The notes beneath the pieces are model-generated. The model was not told the origin of the DNA. It did no database searches and saw only the letters and a list, made by a program, of their open reading frames with translations. From assembly GCF_000247695.1 (NCBI RefSeq), contig NW_004624842.1:3263946-3327945 (forward strand): a stretch of DNA of 64,000 bases, in the 5' to 3' direction. The translations under genes were made by a program, and so were the position numbers. Origin of the DNA: Heterocephalus glaber (taxonomy: Eukaryota > Chordata > Mammalia > Rodentia > Bathyergidae). Of this stretch, positions 1 to 61,845 are shown piece after piece (within the stretch, counting starts at the first letter, position 1; every line of letters begins with the position of its first letter).

Positions 1-80
1 AAAGGTGCAAATTTCCAATGATGAATGCCATTATATTGTATACCTAAAATGTACCAATAAAATTAAACTTAAAAAAAAAT
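1..80 (+). repeat. L1 3'-end fragment
   Basis: The block aatgatgaatgccattatat with caataaaattaa and an A tail recurs almost identically at 39015-39087, and matches the 3'UTR end of a rodent L1. Confidence 0.7.
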
Positions 81-602
81 CATGCTGGCCCCTGCAGTCA
101 TGGTTAATCACAATGAGCTGTGTAAGATTAACCAGAGGCAATCTCCACAGTTACACACATCTATTTCACCCTGCCCTGTTTCACTTCCTGCATGAAACAG
201 TTAGTCTCTCTCCCTGCCACTCTCCTTTCTCAGACTTAGGTGCTAAGCTCTGTGGCCTGCTCTGAGTTCCCTGTTCCAGGGGCTCGCTATCTTCTCAGCA
301 ACCTCAGGGCAATGAACACTGGCACAGAAGCTGTGGGTGACAGCCAGGGCATCTCATCTTATGGATTGCATGTCCATCCGTAATAGCGTTTCTCAACATT
401 GGCACTACTGACACTGGGGTAAGAGAATTCTTTGCAGTTGACAGCTGTCCTGTACACTGTAGGATGCTTAGCAGTATTTCTGGCTCTGATCTCTAGAGGT
501 CAGTAGCACTCTTCTGTTGTGACAACCAAAAGTATCTTTAGACGTGTTCAGGACAGGGAAAAATCATTCTGCCTATCACTCCAGATCAAAAACACTAATC
601 TA

Positions 603-685
603 GGGCCAGGGATTTAGCTCAGTGGTTTTGCTCCCTGCTGCGCAAGCGCAAGGACCCGAGTTCGATCCCCAGTACCAAAAAACTC
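603..685 (+). repeat. ID-type tRNA-derived SINE
   Basis: Core gatttagctcagtgg (A box) and gttcgatccccagtacc (B box), followed by an A tail. Confidence 0.88.
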
Positions 686-695
686 CACTAATCTA

Positions 696-838
696 GCCGG
701 GTGTGGTGACACTTGCCTGTAATCCCTGGGAGGCTGAGGCAGGAGGATCAAAGTGAGTTCAAGAACAGCCTAGGCTACATGGTGAGTTCAAGGCCAGCCT
801 GAACTGCATATTGAGACTCTGTCTCAAAATAAAAACAA
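696..838 (+). repeat. B1-like 7SL-derived SINE
   Basis: gccgggtgtggtg start, cctgtaatccc, gggaggctgaggcaggagga and a gtctcaaaataaaaa tail. Confidence 0.88.
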
Positions 839-839
839 G

Positions 840-917
840 GGGCCAGGGATTTAGCTAAGTGGCACTGCACCTGCCTTGCAAGTGCAAGATCCTGAGTTCG
901 ATCCCCGGTACCAAAAT
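840..917 (+). repeat. ID-type SINE
   Basis: ggccagggatttagctaagt and gttcgatccccggtacc; it directly follows the B1 and forms a B1-ID array. Confidence 0.87.
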
Positions 918-1440
918 TTAAATGAAAACAAAAAAACAAAAACCCCACTAATCTGGATGAACTAGCCACAGGTTATTTCCAAGAGGCTAGCTTTGTATTT
1001 ATGAGAGACAGAAGTATAGATCTAGGGAGATGTGGGGTCCTGAGGAGTTGTCTAAAGAATCAATGTTTGCAAGCCAAGTCCTATTCCAGAATTCTAAGAA
1101 TGACAGGTTGTTAAGGGAAAACTACAGAGAAAATTTAAGACAGGATCCACAAAGCTCATAGCAGCAACTGGAATGAATAGGAATCTAGAGAAGGCTGAAG
1201 AATTATTTTTCACTGTATAGCCTTTATTATCATTTAATGGATTAGCTTTACAAAGAAGAGAAATAGTCCTTAGTATTTGAAAGTATAGGGGATATAAGTT
1301 TTCAAAAGTATTTAGAATGGTATGCACAAATTGACTTCAACTCTGAATAAATACGTGTATATGGAAAAAGACTCACTTGTGAGATTCTGGGCAATATAGT
1401 AAGATATTCTAGGGTGAGTCATTTGATAGAATAAAACTAA

Positions 1441-1545
1441 GCCTGGTGTGGTGCTGAGGCAGAAGAATTGCCACAAGTTTGAGGCCAGGCTGAGCTACAC
1501 AGTGAGTTCAAGGCCAGCCTGCAAGACCCTTTCTCAAAACAAAAC
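1441..1545 (+). repeat. B1-like SINE, internally deleted
   Basis: gcctggtgtggtgctgaggc joins the start to the gaggctgaggc region, so the aatccc segment is missing; a ttctcaaaac tail follows. Confidence 0.75.
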
Positions 1546-1934
1546 AGAACAAGACAGAAAACAATAAAATGGAAAGTGTGGTGTATGTACCTCAGGTAAT
1601 CCAAAGGATGAATTTAAATTTTACATAGATTATGGTCATATTATTTTTAATATTTTTGTGTTTGTTCTTATGAAGACCTTTTTGGCAAATGGCACTAAGT
1701 TTTCACATATGAAAGCAATATAGTTTCCTTTTCAAATAAGTTCTTCTGAAAGTGAATCAATTTAAAGCAAGATAAATCAATAGAGACTAAGGCAAGGCCT
1801 AGGGCACACTGGAAGCTCCAGACATGTGCTCTGAGTTGGGATGTTTCCACTCGAGTGTCAGCCTGTCCCACAATACCAACTTGTACCAGTAGCCAAAGAC
1901 AGAGGGAGAGAGAGGAAGCCAAAGAAGCCTGTGG

Positions 1935-4900
1935 TTCAGCATCAAACACATTTATTTCACTTTTATTGAGTATACAAGAACAGAGAGCACACGCATACAG
2001 CACAGAGCACTGAGGTGGGGGAAGCGTGAGGACAGGAGAAGAGAGAAGGGGTGTGAAGAAGAAGGAACAGGACAGCAGTGCAGTTGGTCGGTAAGGTGCT
2101 TTTGAAAAAAATGAGAGTGACGTTGCTCATGCAATTTCAGGCCAGTCTTGGAATGTGCTTGCAGGATTCAAAAACAAAAACAGGTCTTGGCACTTCCTAT
2201 ACTCTCAGATGGAAAAGATCCAGAAAAAGCAAAATGAGAACAAATAAAGGTCTGTAAGATGGAAGAGTGGAAAAAACTCTGGAGAGCTTTTAGTTTACAC
2301 CACTCATACTGCAAGTGGGGAAACTGAGGCTCCAAAGGGGAATGAGGCTAGCCCAATGTCACATGGTGAGTTAGGGGCTGAGCCAGCATGGCCACTCAGA
2401 ATCCTGACTGCTCTCTGGGACTTTTCCCACTATTCTACCTGGCCTCTTGGATGGAGAATGGTGCACAGAGGATGAGAAAGTGGCAAAAAGAAAAAAGGAA
2501 AATAGGTTAAAGACAGATGAGACAAACAGTTCTAATCTCTATGGAGAGGAGGATGGGGAGGAAACAGTGCCCTAGATTTCAGCTTGGAAGTCCCCTCCTC
2601 CCTGGTGGTGCTGCCTGGCTCTCCATAGAAGGAGGGTCAGAGCGTCCATGGGATGGGGGGCCTCCCCAAAATCTGGTGGCCTACAAGCTAATCTTGGTCA
2701 CTTCAGCCCTGCCCTGCCAGCAGGTGCAAACCCCAAAACAAAGAGTCCCCCTCTGAGGTGTGTCCACTATGTTCGGGACACCTGGTTCCTGCAAAGATAG
2801 GAAGACCTGAGCTGAATTCCAAGTAGCCCAGAGGAGGTGGAGCCACTCCAGCTCCTGGCCCAGAGAAAGTGGGAGGTCTCTGGTTGAGAAGGGCAGGAAG
2901 GAGGTTTTGTGGCTTCTCCACCAGGACTGCACAAAGAACCTGGTACAGGGAAAGTATGCTGCTGCTCTCATGGGGTGCAGCAGGTCTGCTGGCCTGTACT
3001 GAGGGGACGTGGCTGACTCTGTCATCTGAGAGCCTTGCTCTACTTCCCATGTGCCCAGAGAGACAGAAACTATTTTAGTTTTTTGCCCTGCTTCAGGCCA
3101 GCACCAGCTCAGTAGCTATATGTCACAGGGCAGTTGATAAACAAGTCAAGGGGGTGCATCTGGCCTGGGCCCTCTGGGGGACATCCCTGGGCAATAGCCA
3201 ACAAGTTGGAGGGAAAGGGAAATGCTCTCAGATGGGCCAGCCACAGTTGGGACTATAAGGCTGGTGGGGTGGCTTCCTGGGTCCCTCCTCCCCCTTCACA
3301 CTTTCTTCTTCAGCCTGAGAACAGTGCCTGGCACGAATGGGTTCTCAATAAATATTTCTTAAATAAATTTATCAGCGGGAGGTGAAAACAGGCTGAAAAA
3401 TTAAAGCACTGTGCGACATTTTCCCTCAGCAAGGGACACTCCTGAGCTCAGGGGAGTGGCTTGTGGCAACCAAGTCTGAGGGAGCCCACATGTGCCAGAG
3501 GGCAATGTCGAGCATTGGGTTTCTCCAAGGGCGTCTGTGGTCTTGAGGCAATTTTGGGGACTCCAAAAACACAGGCTCCAAGCTCAGAGGCTGACTGAAG
3601 AGGAGGTCTCCCAAGTCAGGGTCTGTTACAAAGACAGAGTCTTTGGGCAACACTGCCTTCCCCCTCTATTGTCCTGGGGTAGGTGAAGCCTTTGGAAATG
3701 CAGTTTTGATCTGTTAGGGGCTGCCCTGGGTTCATGGCCTTTTTGGCTCAGAAAGAAGAGAATGATTCAGAATATGGAAGAGGAGGAGGAGAGGACTGAG
3801 CTGGACATTTTCAAAGAGCCAGGTTGAAGCCACTATCTTCTACCTTGGCCAGGGCACCACCTCCCTTTAGGGATGGAGCTACACATGGTCAGGGAATGGC
3901 AATGTGGTCAGGGAAGGGCAAGACATGGCAAAAAAAAAAAAAAAAAGATAAAATAAAACAAAGAAAGAGAAGATTGAAAACCAAGGCAAGCCCCTTAGGG
4001 AGGTAGGAGGACTGAGCTAAGGGACCTCTACTGTGGGGACTCAGCAGCAGAGTCCTGACTCCAGACCCCATGTCCGAGCACAGACCAGGCCCAGCTGCTA
4101 CTGCTGGGGAGAAGGCATCGTGGACCAGCATGTTCAGGACTATATCTGTGTTGCTCCCTCTTGCTGAACCCCTGCCTCCACTGGAGGGGCCCCACTCTCC
4201 CCACCAACCACCCAATTACAAACACCACACACAGTATTACTACACTGAACCTGTCAGCCCCTACTGGGAGCCAGCCACACCCAGAGTTCAAGTATCCTCA
4301 GCTGGGCCAGTTCAGCAAGATCTAGGAACCTTGGGATACATCAATCACAGTCTGATAATTATAATTTTTAAATGTCAGCTTCATACTTACCAGCACTGTT
4401 TATTTTAATATTTGTTTCCTGTTATATGTAATATATATAACTTAAAAGCACATCCATACAAATCTACGAGCTGCACCTTCATCATGAGAAACCAGAAACA
4501 TACAATGTCTACTTCCCTTCCTGTGGCTTTATTTTCTGTTCCTGCTTTCTTTTCTTTTTCTCAGTTCAAATAGTCATCTGCAGTGGCCCTCAGCAGGACC
4601 AGGACACAGAGGGGGAGAGGTGTGGACAGGGGAGGAAGCTGAGACGGAAAATGACAAGACATGTGAGAGTTGAGGGTGAGGGAGGGTGGAAGAAAAGAAG
4701 GTGGATTTTGCAGCCCAGTGTCAAGACCCAGAAAATAATAATCCAGTGATCCTCCTCCTCCTTTCCAAGTGGGAGATTTTTTTTCTTTCTCAGAAAATGG
4801 TTGACTGTGCATGTCTTGCTGCTGTGACTTCTCTTGCTTGGCTGCACCACTGTTTTCCTTTGCGTTCAAGTGGGCAACAGATGCTGGAGAAGAGCAAATG

Positions 4901-5347
4901 GAATGCTCATCCACTTACTGGACTGTGTGCAACTGGGATTGAATGGTGCTTCTACAATCATCGTGGTCTGGCTTACTTTTATGGTTTGGCAGGGCAAAGA
5001 GAGGAACAAGGGATTATGGTTGTTACCATTTTTTTTTTTCCTGAAAAGTCCCACCAATTCTTCGATTTTCTGCAAAGGAAATGTAGATTGTTGCAGATGT
5101 TGGCTGTTGCTGTTGGCCAACTGCTCCACCAGCCCCAGCAGCAGTGCAGAACGCGGTGTTTCCTGTATATATATCTATATCTATATATATCTATGTATAT
5201 ATGCTTTTCCCTTCCCAGTCTCTCATGAATGACAGTACGTTGCAGCTGGGACATCAGTGTTGCATTGGAGAATCCAGAATGAAGGCCCCTTCTTAATGGT
5301 TCTCTGGCTTGGGTTGGACCAGACATGCCAGCATCTCTTCACGGAGG
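1935..5347 (-). other. EPB41L1: EPB41L1 3'UTR, about 3.4 kb
   Basis: This is the continuous segment from the stop codon to a cleavage site estimated 15-30 nt past two AATAAA signals. It is nearly free of the young ID and B1 SINEs that fill the introns, as expected of exonic sequence. It contains ancient MIR-like sequence near 2300-2450, an L2/MIR-like tail near 3310-3375, a poly-A/T tract near 3931-3946 and a TATATC-rich run at 5165-5205. No conserved ORF is visible. The exact 3' end is estimated. Confidence 0.8.
1951..1967 (-). terminator. Two overlapping-range poly(A) signals of EPB41L1
   Basis: On the minus strand AATAAA occurs at 1962-1967 and again at 1951-1956, within ctcaataaaagtgaaataaa. 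The transcript then reads tgtgtttgatgctgaacc, with GT-rich bases where downstream elements usually sit. This is the only paired hexamer cluster at the end of the long SINE-poor segment after the stop codon, so it is the likely main 3' end. Confidence 0.75.
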
Positions 5348-55215
<49,868 letters not shown>

Positions 55216-55961
55216 TTAGTAGTGGCAGCCTAGGTCATAACCCCAACCCCACTCTGTAGCCAGTTTTTCAGGGACCCCAGTCTCCGGGTCCAGATCTGTA
55301 ATCTGGTTACTTTCTATGGATAATAGAGTTCTCTCCAGGGAACCCTACTCTTCCAGGAACACAGGGGTCATTGAGTGACCAGCTCTAGGAAGGGCTCTGG
55401 CCTGCTGTCTCTCTGGCCACAGTGTCTGGCACACAATAGCCCCTCAATAAACACTGGATAAGCCAAACTCAATCAAAACAGCTCTGGATTCCAGGCCCTT
55501 TAGGCAATGAATTCAGGCAAGCCTCTGCAAGCCCCAATCCGCTTCCTGCAGGAGCGAGCACACACACACCTGGCTTCACAGGGCTGCTGTCAGGATGAGT
55601 CCACAACAGATAGGCACTTAAGAAAAACACACTGCTCTGTCCATGTAAAAGTTAGCAGAATAGAACTCAGGACCAAGTCTGCCACAAATGTGGCAGTCAC
55701 TCTGGGACTCATCCACAAAGTGAGAGACTTAAGGGAACCATCTCTGGGACAAGTTATTTGTGGCATTTTCCCTAAGAGAATTAAATCAGGAGATTTCAGA
55801 GAGAATCAAGGACCCTCCAGTTAGTCTGTTGAAATCAGTCAATTGCAGAGAAAAAGAAAGAGAAAAAAATTCCATGACAAAGCAATAACCTCAACAATTT
55901 ATCTTTGTGTTTTATACATTTAGTAAAAGATCTGAAAGGACACCATAGTAAGGATCTGAAC

Positions 55962-56048
55962 GGAGCATGCCTGTAATCCTGGCACTCGGAAGGCTGAAGG
56001 CAAGAGGAACCCCCTGAGTTTGAGGCCACCCTGAACTACATAGAAAAA

Positions 56049-56084
<36 letters not shown>
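55962..56084 (+). repeat. B1-like SINE with GA-expanded tail
   Basis: gagcatgcctgtaatcctgg, ggaaggctgaaggcaagagg and ggccaccctgaactacatag, then an uninterrupted ga run of about 32 bp. Confidence 0.78.
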
Positions 56085-56086
<2 letters not shown>

Positions 56087-56177
56087 GTTAAAGAAAAAGT
56101 GAAAGAAATTCATGGAAATGGGATGGGATAAGAGAAAGCTTCATTTTTTACTTTCTACACTTTGGAATCACTTGTAT

Positions 56178-56263
56178 CTTTTTTTTTTTTGGTACCGGGG
56201 ATCGAATTCAGGTCCTTGCACTTGCGCAGCAGGTGGTGAAACCACTGAGCTAAATCCCCGGCC
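56178..56263 (-). repeat. ID-type SINE, well preserved
   Basis: T11, then ggtaccggggatcgaattca and accactgagctaaatccccg; one of the least decayed copies. Confidence 0.9.
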
Positions 56264-56666
56264 CACTTGTATCTTTTTAAAGATGGTTAGATGGATGCAT
56301 GAATAGATGGGTAGATAGATAAATACATAGATATTAACCCACAAGCTTTGTTTTTTATTGTCTTAAAGGTAAAAGCACTCATTCTTGACTTTAATCAGTG
56401 GATCCTCAAAAAAAAAAGTTTGGAACTAAAACCAGGGAACAAAGAAAAGGGTAAGAATTTTCACTCCTGAGGCCAGACCTCTCCTCTAAATCTATCATAC
56501 TGCTAACACATAAGAAAGATTCAAACCAGACCTGGCAGGCCCTTCCCCGATCCCATCCACCACAGAAGACCACTGATGGGGAGACAGACAGACAGATACT
56601 AGATACACTCTGGGCTAGCTACATGCTTCAGGCTTCCTGCCTCACACTTCCTTTTCCCTACTCCTT

Positions 56667-56742
56667 GAGGTTCTGAGGATCAAATCCAAGGCCTTGAACA
56701 CATTAGGTAAGTGCCCTACTACTGAGCTATACCTGCAACACA
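56667..56742 (-). repeat. ID-type SINE, diverged
   Basis: ggttctgaggatcaaatcca and tactactgagctatacctgc. Confidence 0.7.
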
Positions 56743-57864
56743 GCATTTTTATTCTTTAGTTTTTCACTCTGCATTCCTGTGGGCATCTCCCTGGTCCAAA
56801 ACAAAGGGCACTGGACAGAAATTGGGGACTCTGAGTAGCCCACTCAGCCACAGGAGAGCTCCAGGGCCCTGAAGAGGTCATGGGCTTCCTGAACCCCTAT
56901 ACAGCAGGACACAAGTGGAAGGCTTTGTAAGTGGGAGCTTGAGGCACAAGCGAGGATGTGTTGTAAATGAAGCTGCTGTCAAGAAGTAAAATGAGCAAGA
57001 AGGGAAGATGTTGGTCATATCAACTCATCCCCACCCACAGAAGCTTTCCCCTCAAGCCATTACCCTGGGCCTTAGGGGTACAACTTCATGCCATAGCTAC
57101 CCAAAGACTCTCACCACTCACATGACACCTGGGCCAGGATACAAAGACAAGAGCTGCTCTGGGGACGCTCAGAGCCTAGGAAGGATCAAACAGACCTGTC
57201 TGCTGGGCTTGGGATATTTCCTAGGCCTGCACTTGAGAATACTGGCCATCATATTAGAGAAGAGCTACATGTAAGAAGCCTCAGAATAAATGCCTACTTA
57301 ATTTTGCTTTTAAAAAGCAGAATTTGCAGACTAAACTGTGCACTTCCTGCAGTGAGAAGCAGAATCCATATGACCCTTACAGCCAGACTGTGCCAGAGCA
57401 CATCCATTCTGCCCCTCTGGTGGCCTCAGTCTGGCTTCAGCCAGGACTCTCCAAACTTTCCCCCAAGCCTGAGCCTTCTTGGGAACAGCCAGGAAAGCAG
57501 TCTTAAATAAAGATCCCAGTCTTCCCTGCCTTGGTCTCCAGCAGAGTGTGATGGCAGCCAGTATCAGCAATAAGAAGAGCTGGCTATCTTCTGAGATAAT
57601 TAAATCTACTCTTCTTTTACATGTTAGACTCAGAGATCAAGAGACTCAAGTGACAGTCATTTCCTCAGACAGAGTTCTTCTGCTTTCAGACTAAACGCCA
57701 AGGAGGTGCGGGGGCCACCAATGGCTCTTCCCTTCAGATTGTAAAAGAAAAGGAGATGCAGAAAATTATGGAAAACATCTGGGTGAAAAAGCTTGGGCCA
57801 CAACAGTTTGTAAGATTGATTCTATTTTAATTAATACACATTCATAGATCCAGATGGTCCCCAT

Positions 57865-58165
57865 TTTATGACAGTCCTGCTTATGATTTTTCAACCTTAT
57901 GATGGTGTGATATTGCAGCCATACAACCATTCTATTTTTCAATTTCAGTACAATATTAAATAAATTACATGAGATACTCAGCACTGTTATAAAATAGGCT
58001 TTGTGCTGGATGTTTAGCCAGATGGTAGGCTGATTTAAGTGATCTAATCACATTTAAGGTAGGTTAGCTAAGCTATGATACTGTGTAGGTTAGGTACATT
58101 AAATACATTTTTACTTATGATATTTTCAACTAAAATTGATAAGGTTATCAGAATATTGTCTCAAG
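57865..58165 (+). mobile_element. Tigger-like DNA transposon relic
   Basis: attttatgacagtcctgctt with dattttcaacct-type words, internal aataaattacatgagatact, aaaataggctttgtg and aggtaggttagctaagctat, then ttacttatgatattttcaac. These fit a Tigger-group non-autonomous element as I remember it; ends are eroded. Confidence 0.6.
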
Positions 58166-58337
58166 GTAAGTCAATGAACATCTATACAGAAAATTTAGCA
58201 AAGCATTAGCTGTGGTTATTTCTGGGTAGCAGAAGCATGGACAGCTATTTTTTCTTTGTGCTATTTTAACTGTAGTTCTTGGTTTTTCTACTATACTTGG
58301 AGATTCTTTGAATGATTTTTTAATAAACTTATTTATT

Positions 58338-58443
58338 TTAGAAATGAGATCTTCTTTTCTTGGTCTCAAACTTCTGGGTTAAAGAGATCCTTCTGCTTCA
58401 GCTTCCCAAGTAACTGAAAGTTCAGGTTTGACCACATCTAGCT
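58338..58443 (-). repeat. B1-like SINE, diverged
   Basis: Reverse-strand gaaatgagatcttcttttct and tctgcttcagcttcccaagt. Confidence 0.65.
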
Positions 58444-58828
58444 CTTCAAATAACTGTTTTAAAAATTAGAGGTTAAAATAAATTTTTTTCTGATGCACAT
58501 GGCTTGGTATGACAGGATGAAAGGGGATAAACAAAATCTGTTTAAACTTTTAAGGAAAATTTATAAATTAAAAGGAAAATACCATTATTTTTGAAACCTA
58601 TGATGAAATCTTTCTCTGACAACTCCAAGCATAAGAGGATGGGTCTCTCACCAGGCCACAGAAAGGGAGCCACGAACCCAGCTTTGGTTGACAGAGCCAG
58701 CCATATGGGCACAGTTCCGTCCAGGCCCAGGTCAGAAAAACTGATGGAGCCTGCTGGGAACCATAGGGAACCTTCAGGGGAGGCACATGCAGGTTCCTAT
58801 AGAGGCTGCTGCTTCAAGAAGACAATGC

Positions 58829-58942
58829 AGGGCCAGGGATTTAGCTCATTGGTTCCACCGCCTGCCTCACAAGCACAAGGTCCCAAATTTGATCCCTGGC
58901 ACCAAAAAAAAAAAAAAGAAGAAGAAGAAGAAGATGATGATG
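58829..58942 (+). repeat. ID-type SINE with AAG/ATG-expanded tail
   Basis: ggccagggatttagctcatt, gatccctggcacc, then A14 passing into a gaa/gatgat run. Confidence 0.87.
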
Positions 58943-59788
58943 TTCCAGAGGATGGCTGGGGTGATTTAGATTTGCCAGTGTAAATTTCAGCCTCTGAGAA
59001 GACTCTGGGACCTGGTGATCTTGAATGTCGCCTGTAGTTCCCAAAAGAGTTTTCTGGGGGAGGCAGTAGAGGTGGGGTTAGGAACTTTTAGACAGGAGAT
59101 GGGAGAGTGTATTTGAGCTGAGTCGCCATGTGGGCAGACATCCAGAGATGGGATCAAGGAGGCTGTGCAGGGAATAAAGAGAAGACCTTGACATTCTGAC
59201 TCCTCAAAACAGCTGTAAAGGAGAGCTCCAAAAAGTGTGGCAGGAGGGACAGGTTGGATTTGGGGAGAAGTGAAGAAGTTGGGGTGGACTTTTGCATTGC
59301 AAAAGTCAGAAGTACCCCTGACCACTGGAGAAGAACAGGACCCCACCACTGAGTGCTGCTATGGCTAGACCCAGGCCAGGGTCAATCATGGACCCTGAAC
59401 AGCCCAGCAGGGCAGGGCATCCTGCAGCAGTGGTTAAGAGCACAGGCTTAGGCTTTGGAGTCAGGCACATGGAGACCCAAAGCCCAGCTCCAACACCACC
59501 TTGCTCTGTGACCTTGGGCAAATAACCTCATTTCTCTGAGCCTTAGTTACCTGTCTATAAAGTCAAGATACTCCTCCCTCCCTCTCAGGGTGGTAACAGA
59601 GATTCAGGAAAATAACTCAAAGAGAGCACTTAGCACGGTATGCACCCCATAAAACAACCCCAAGAGATAGGTCTGTCATTATAAGCAGTAAGGGGAAGCC
59701 ACAGTGAGGACTTCCCTGAAAACAAGAGCATGAAAATGCCTGCTCCAACGGATGCAGAAAGAGATGTTCCACAAGACAGAAGTCTGCA

Positions 59789-59868
59789 GGGTTGGGAATG
59801 TAGCTCAGTGGCACAGTGCCTGCCTGGCAAGCAGCAGACCCTGAGTTCGATTCTCAGTACCAAAAAGA
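59789..59868 (+). repeat. ID-type SINE
   Basis: gggttgggaatgtagctcag, cctggcaagcagcagaccc and gttcgattctcagtacc. Confidence 0.87.
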
Positions 59869-60492
59869 AAAAGACAGAAACAAGCAGGGCCAGACTGATG
59901 ACACCAACATAAGAGACACCAAATGTACAGGATTAGAAAAGAGAAAGGTCAACCAGAGAAATGAATGCTGACAGCACCCTGTCTGGGGACAGAGGCCCAG
60001 CACAATCCAGAATGTTCGCCTGGCTGAGCTGGGATGGGGCTGGCCCAGCAGGCTGCCCACATCTGAGGCTCTGCAACATTGCAACCACCATCTGGATTCC
60101 CTGCTTTCCTTCCAGAGGCACTAAACAGCCTTCTTGCCCTGTGGCTTTCCATCTTCGTGGCCTACAGGGAGAGGATGTCCCAGACCAGCTGAGATAATAT
60201 TCACTGGGCCTGGCAATTGTACTCCTTAAAAATGAATCAGCTGGCAATCTGGTTAACCTTCTAATTAGGGTTAGCATGAGTCAGCATCTCTGATCCCAGC
60301 ACTTCAGATTTGTTCTCTTTTTCCATCTTTCCAGCTATTGCCCAGGTCTAAATCACCATCAGCTCAAACTAGAATGGCTGCCCCAGCCTGCACCATGGCT
60401 TCCCCGTAGCCATTCCTAGGGTTTATTTTCCACAGAGCAGCCATGAAGATCTTTTCAAAACTTCAGTTGGATGCTCTCTTTAAAACCTCCAG

Positions 60493-60575
60493 GGCCGGGG
60501 ATTTAGCTCAGTGGTTCTGCTGTCTTCCTTGCAAGGGCAAGGACCCATGTTCTATCCCTGGTGCCAAAAAAACCA
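60493..60575 (+). repeat. ID-type SINE
   Basis: ggccggggatttagctcagt and tatccctggtgcc with a caaaaaaaacc tail. Confidence 0.87.
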
Positions 60576-60622
60576 AAAAAAACCTTCCAATGGCCTCACA
60601 TCAAAATAAAACATGAACTCGA

Positions 60623-60820
60623 AGCCAGGCACGGTGGTACACTCCTGTAATCTCAGCTACGTGGGAGGCTAAGGCAGGAGGATCACAAATTCCAACCCAG
60701 CCTGGGCAACTTAACAAGGCCCTGCCTCAAAATAAAAAGTAAGTAAGTAAGAAAATAAATAAATAGAGCTAGGGATATAGCTCACTCCAAGTCCCTGGGT
60801 TCAATCCCTAGTTAGAGAAA
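60623..60820 (+). repeat. B1-ID dimer SINE
   Basis: gccaggcacggtggtacact, gtgggaggctaaggcaggag, then gagctagggatatagctcac and ggttcaatccctag. Confidence 0.85.
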
Positions 60821-61176
60821 AAAAAATTAAGTGAAAATTCCTTATCAAGCTGTAGGCCTCTATGTATGGCCCCTGCCCATTTTTCCAGATCAGGTCCTCC
60901 CACTGCCAGTCCCCTACTGCCTCCCCAGCCCCTATCATCACAATGAGCCTGTCACACTGGCTTCCTGTCTGTCTTTCAGCAGTGCCAAGCTTGTCTCTGA
61001 CTTGGGGCTTTATCTTTAATTATCCCCTTTTGATAGATGGCAACTTCTCTTGGTGTGACAGCTCTCATTTTCAGGTCCCAAATCTAGTGCCCTTTGACCA
61101 CCCTGTTTCAAATGGGTCCTTTTTTTTTTCTTTGTCATAGCATGCTCAGTTGTTTCTTTGTTTTGCCATTTTTGTT

Positions 61177-61257
61177 TCCCTGGTAGTGGGAGACTGAACC
61201 CAGGTCCTCACACATACTAGGCAAGCACTCTACCATGAAACTACATCTCCAGCCCTT
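61177..61257 (-). repeat. ID-type SINE
   Basis: ggtagtgggagactgaaccc and taccatgaaactacatctcc. Confidence 0.75.
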
Positions 61258-61279
61258 TTTATTTTATTTTGATATGGAT

Positions 61280-61322
61280 GTTGCAAGGTCCCAAGTTCAA
61301 TCCCTGGTACCAAAAAAAAAAG
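61280..61322 (+). repeat. 5'-truncated ID-type SINE
   Basis: Only the 3' half remains (gcaaggtcccaagttcaatc, then ctggtacc and A10), inserted head to head against the preceding ID. Confidence 0.8.
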
Positions 61323-61704
61323 GTTATTGACATGGACACACATCCAACTTCAGATTCTCTTGCTCTAGTATCTCCAGTACCTGGGATTACAGGTATGGAC
61401 CACTGCACAGGGCTTGTTTTTAAGTGTGACAACTCAGGGGCATTAGTTACATTCACAGTATTGTACAACATAATAGCTACTATTTACTTCCAAAAACTTT
61501 CATCATTCCAAACAGAAATTTTGTATCCCTTAAGCAAGTATGCTGGATTTGTTTTCATAGTAATCAGCACAAACCAAACTTGTATCTGTTGACTGATTTA
61601 CATATCTGTTTCTCTTCCTCCTCTAGAATATAAACTCCAGAATCACCTGTTTCAATTGCTAATATCTCTAAAGCTTAACATAGTTCTTGGTAAATAACAA
61701 CAAA

Positions 61705-61845
61705 GTTAACATTTAGCTGGCTTGATGGCTTGTGCCTGCATACTAGCTCCTCAGGAGGCTGAAGGAGGAGAATCACTTCAGCCCAGGAACTTGAGACCAG
61801 CCTGGGGAACACAGCAAAATCCAGTTTCAAAATAAAACAACAACA
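61705..61845 (+). repeat. B1-like SINE, diverged
   Basis: tggcttgatggcttgtgcct, aggaggctgaaggaggagaa and ccagcctggggaacacagca with a caaaataaaac tail. Confidence 0.78.

Larger units (their letters stand above)
1..1934. other. Sequence downstream of EPB41L1
   Basis: No gene is supported. It holds an L1 3' tail (1-80), an ID-B1-ID SINE run (603-917), a B1-like SINE (1441-1545), and otherwise A/T-rich unique sequence. The short ORFs are not supported as coding. Confidence 0.7.
60310..61080 (+). repeat. L2-like sequence split by two SINE insertions
   Basis: L2-type words (tccagctattgcccaggtct, ccttccaatggcctcacatc, actggcttcctgtctgtctt) continue across an ID at 60493-60575 and a B1-ID at 60623-60820. 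Confidence 0.55.

Noticed and set aside
603..685. tRNA-Ala gene suggested by A and B boxes
   Set aside because: The sequence is an ID SINE: it ends in an A tail, lacks a full cloverleaf acceptor stem and recurs dozens of times in the window.
3345..3375. AATAAA signals on the plus strand as the end of a plus-strand gene
   Set aside because: The context ttctcaataaatatttctta is the common tail of MIR/L2 elements, and no plus-strand gene precedes it.
4686..5228. 180-codon open frame on the plus strand in the 3'UTR region
   Set aside because: It is antisense to the 3'UTR, has low-complexity and TATATC-coded residues, and no splice, promoter or family support.
55556..55570. Short CA run as a CRISPR-like or regulatory repeat
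   Set aside because: It is a trivial microsatellite; no spaced direct repeats exist anywhere in the window.
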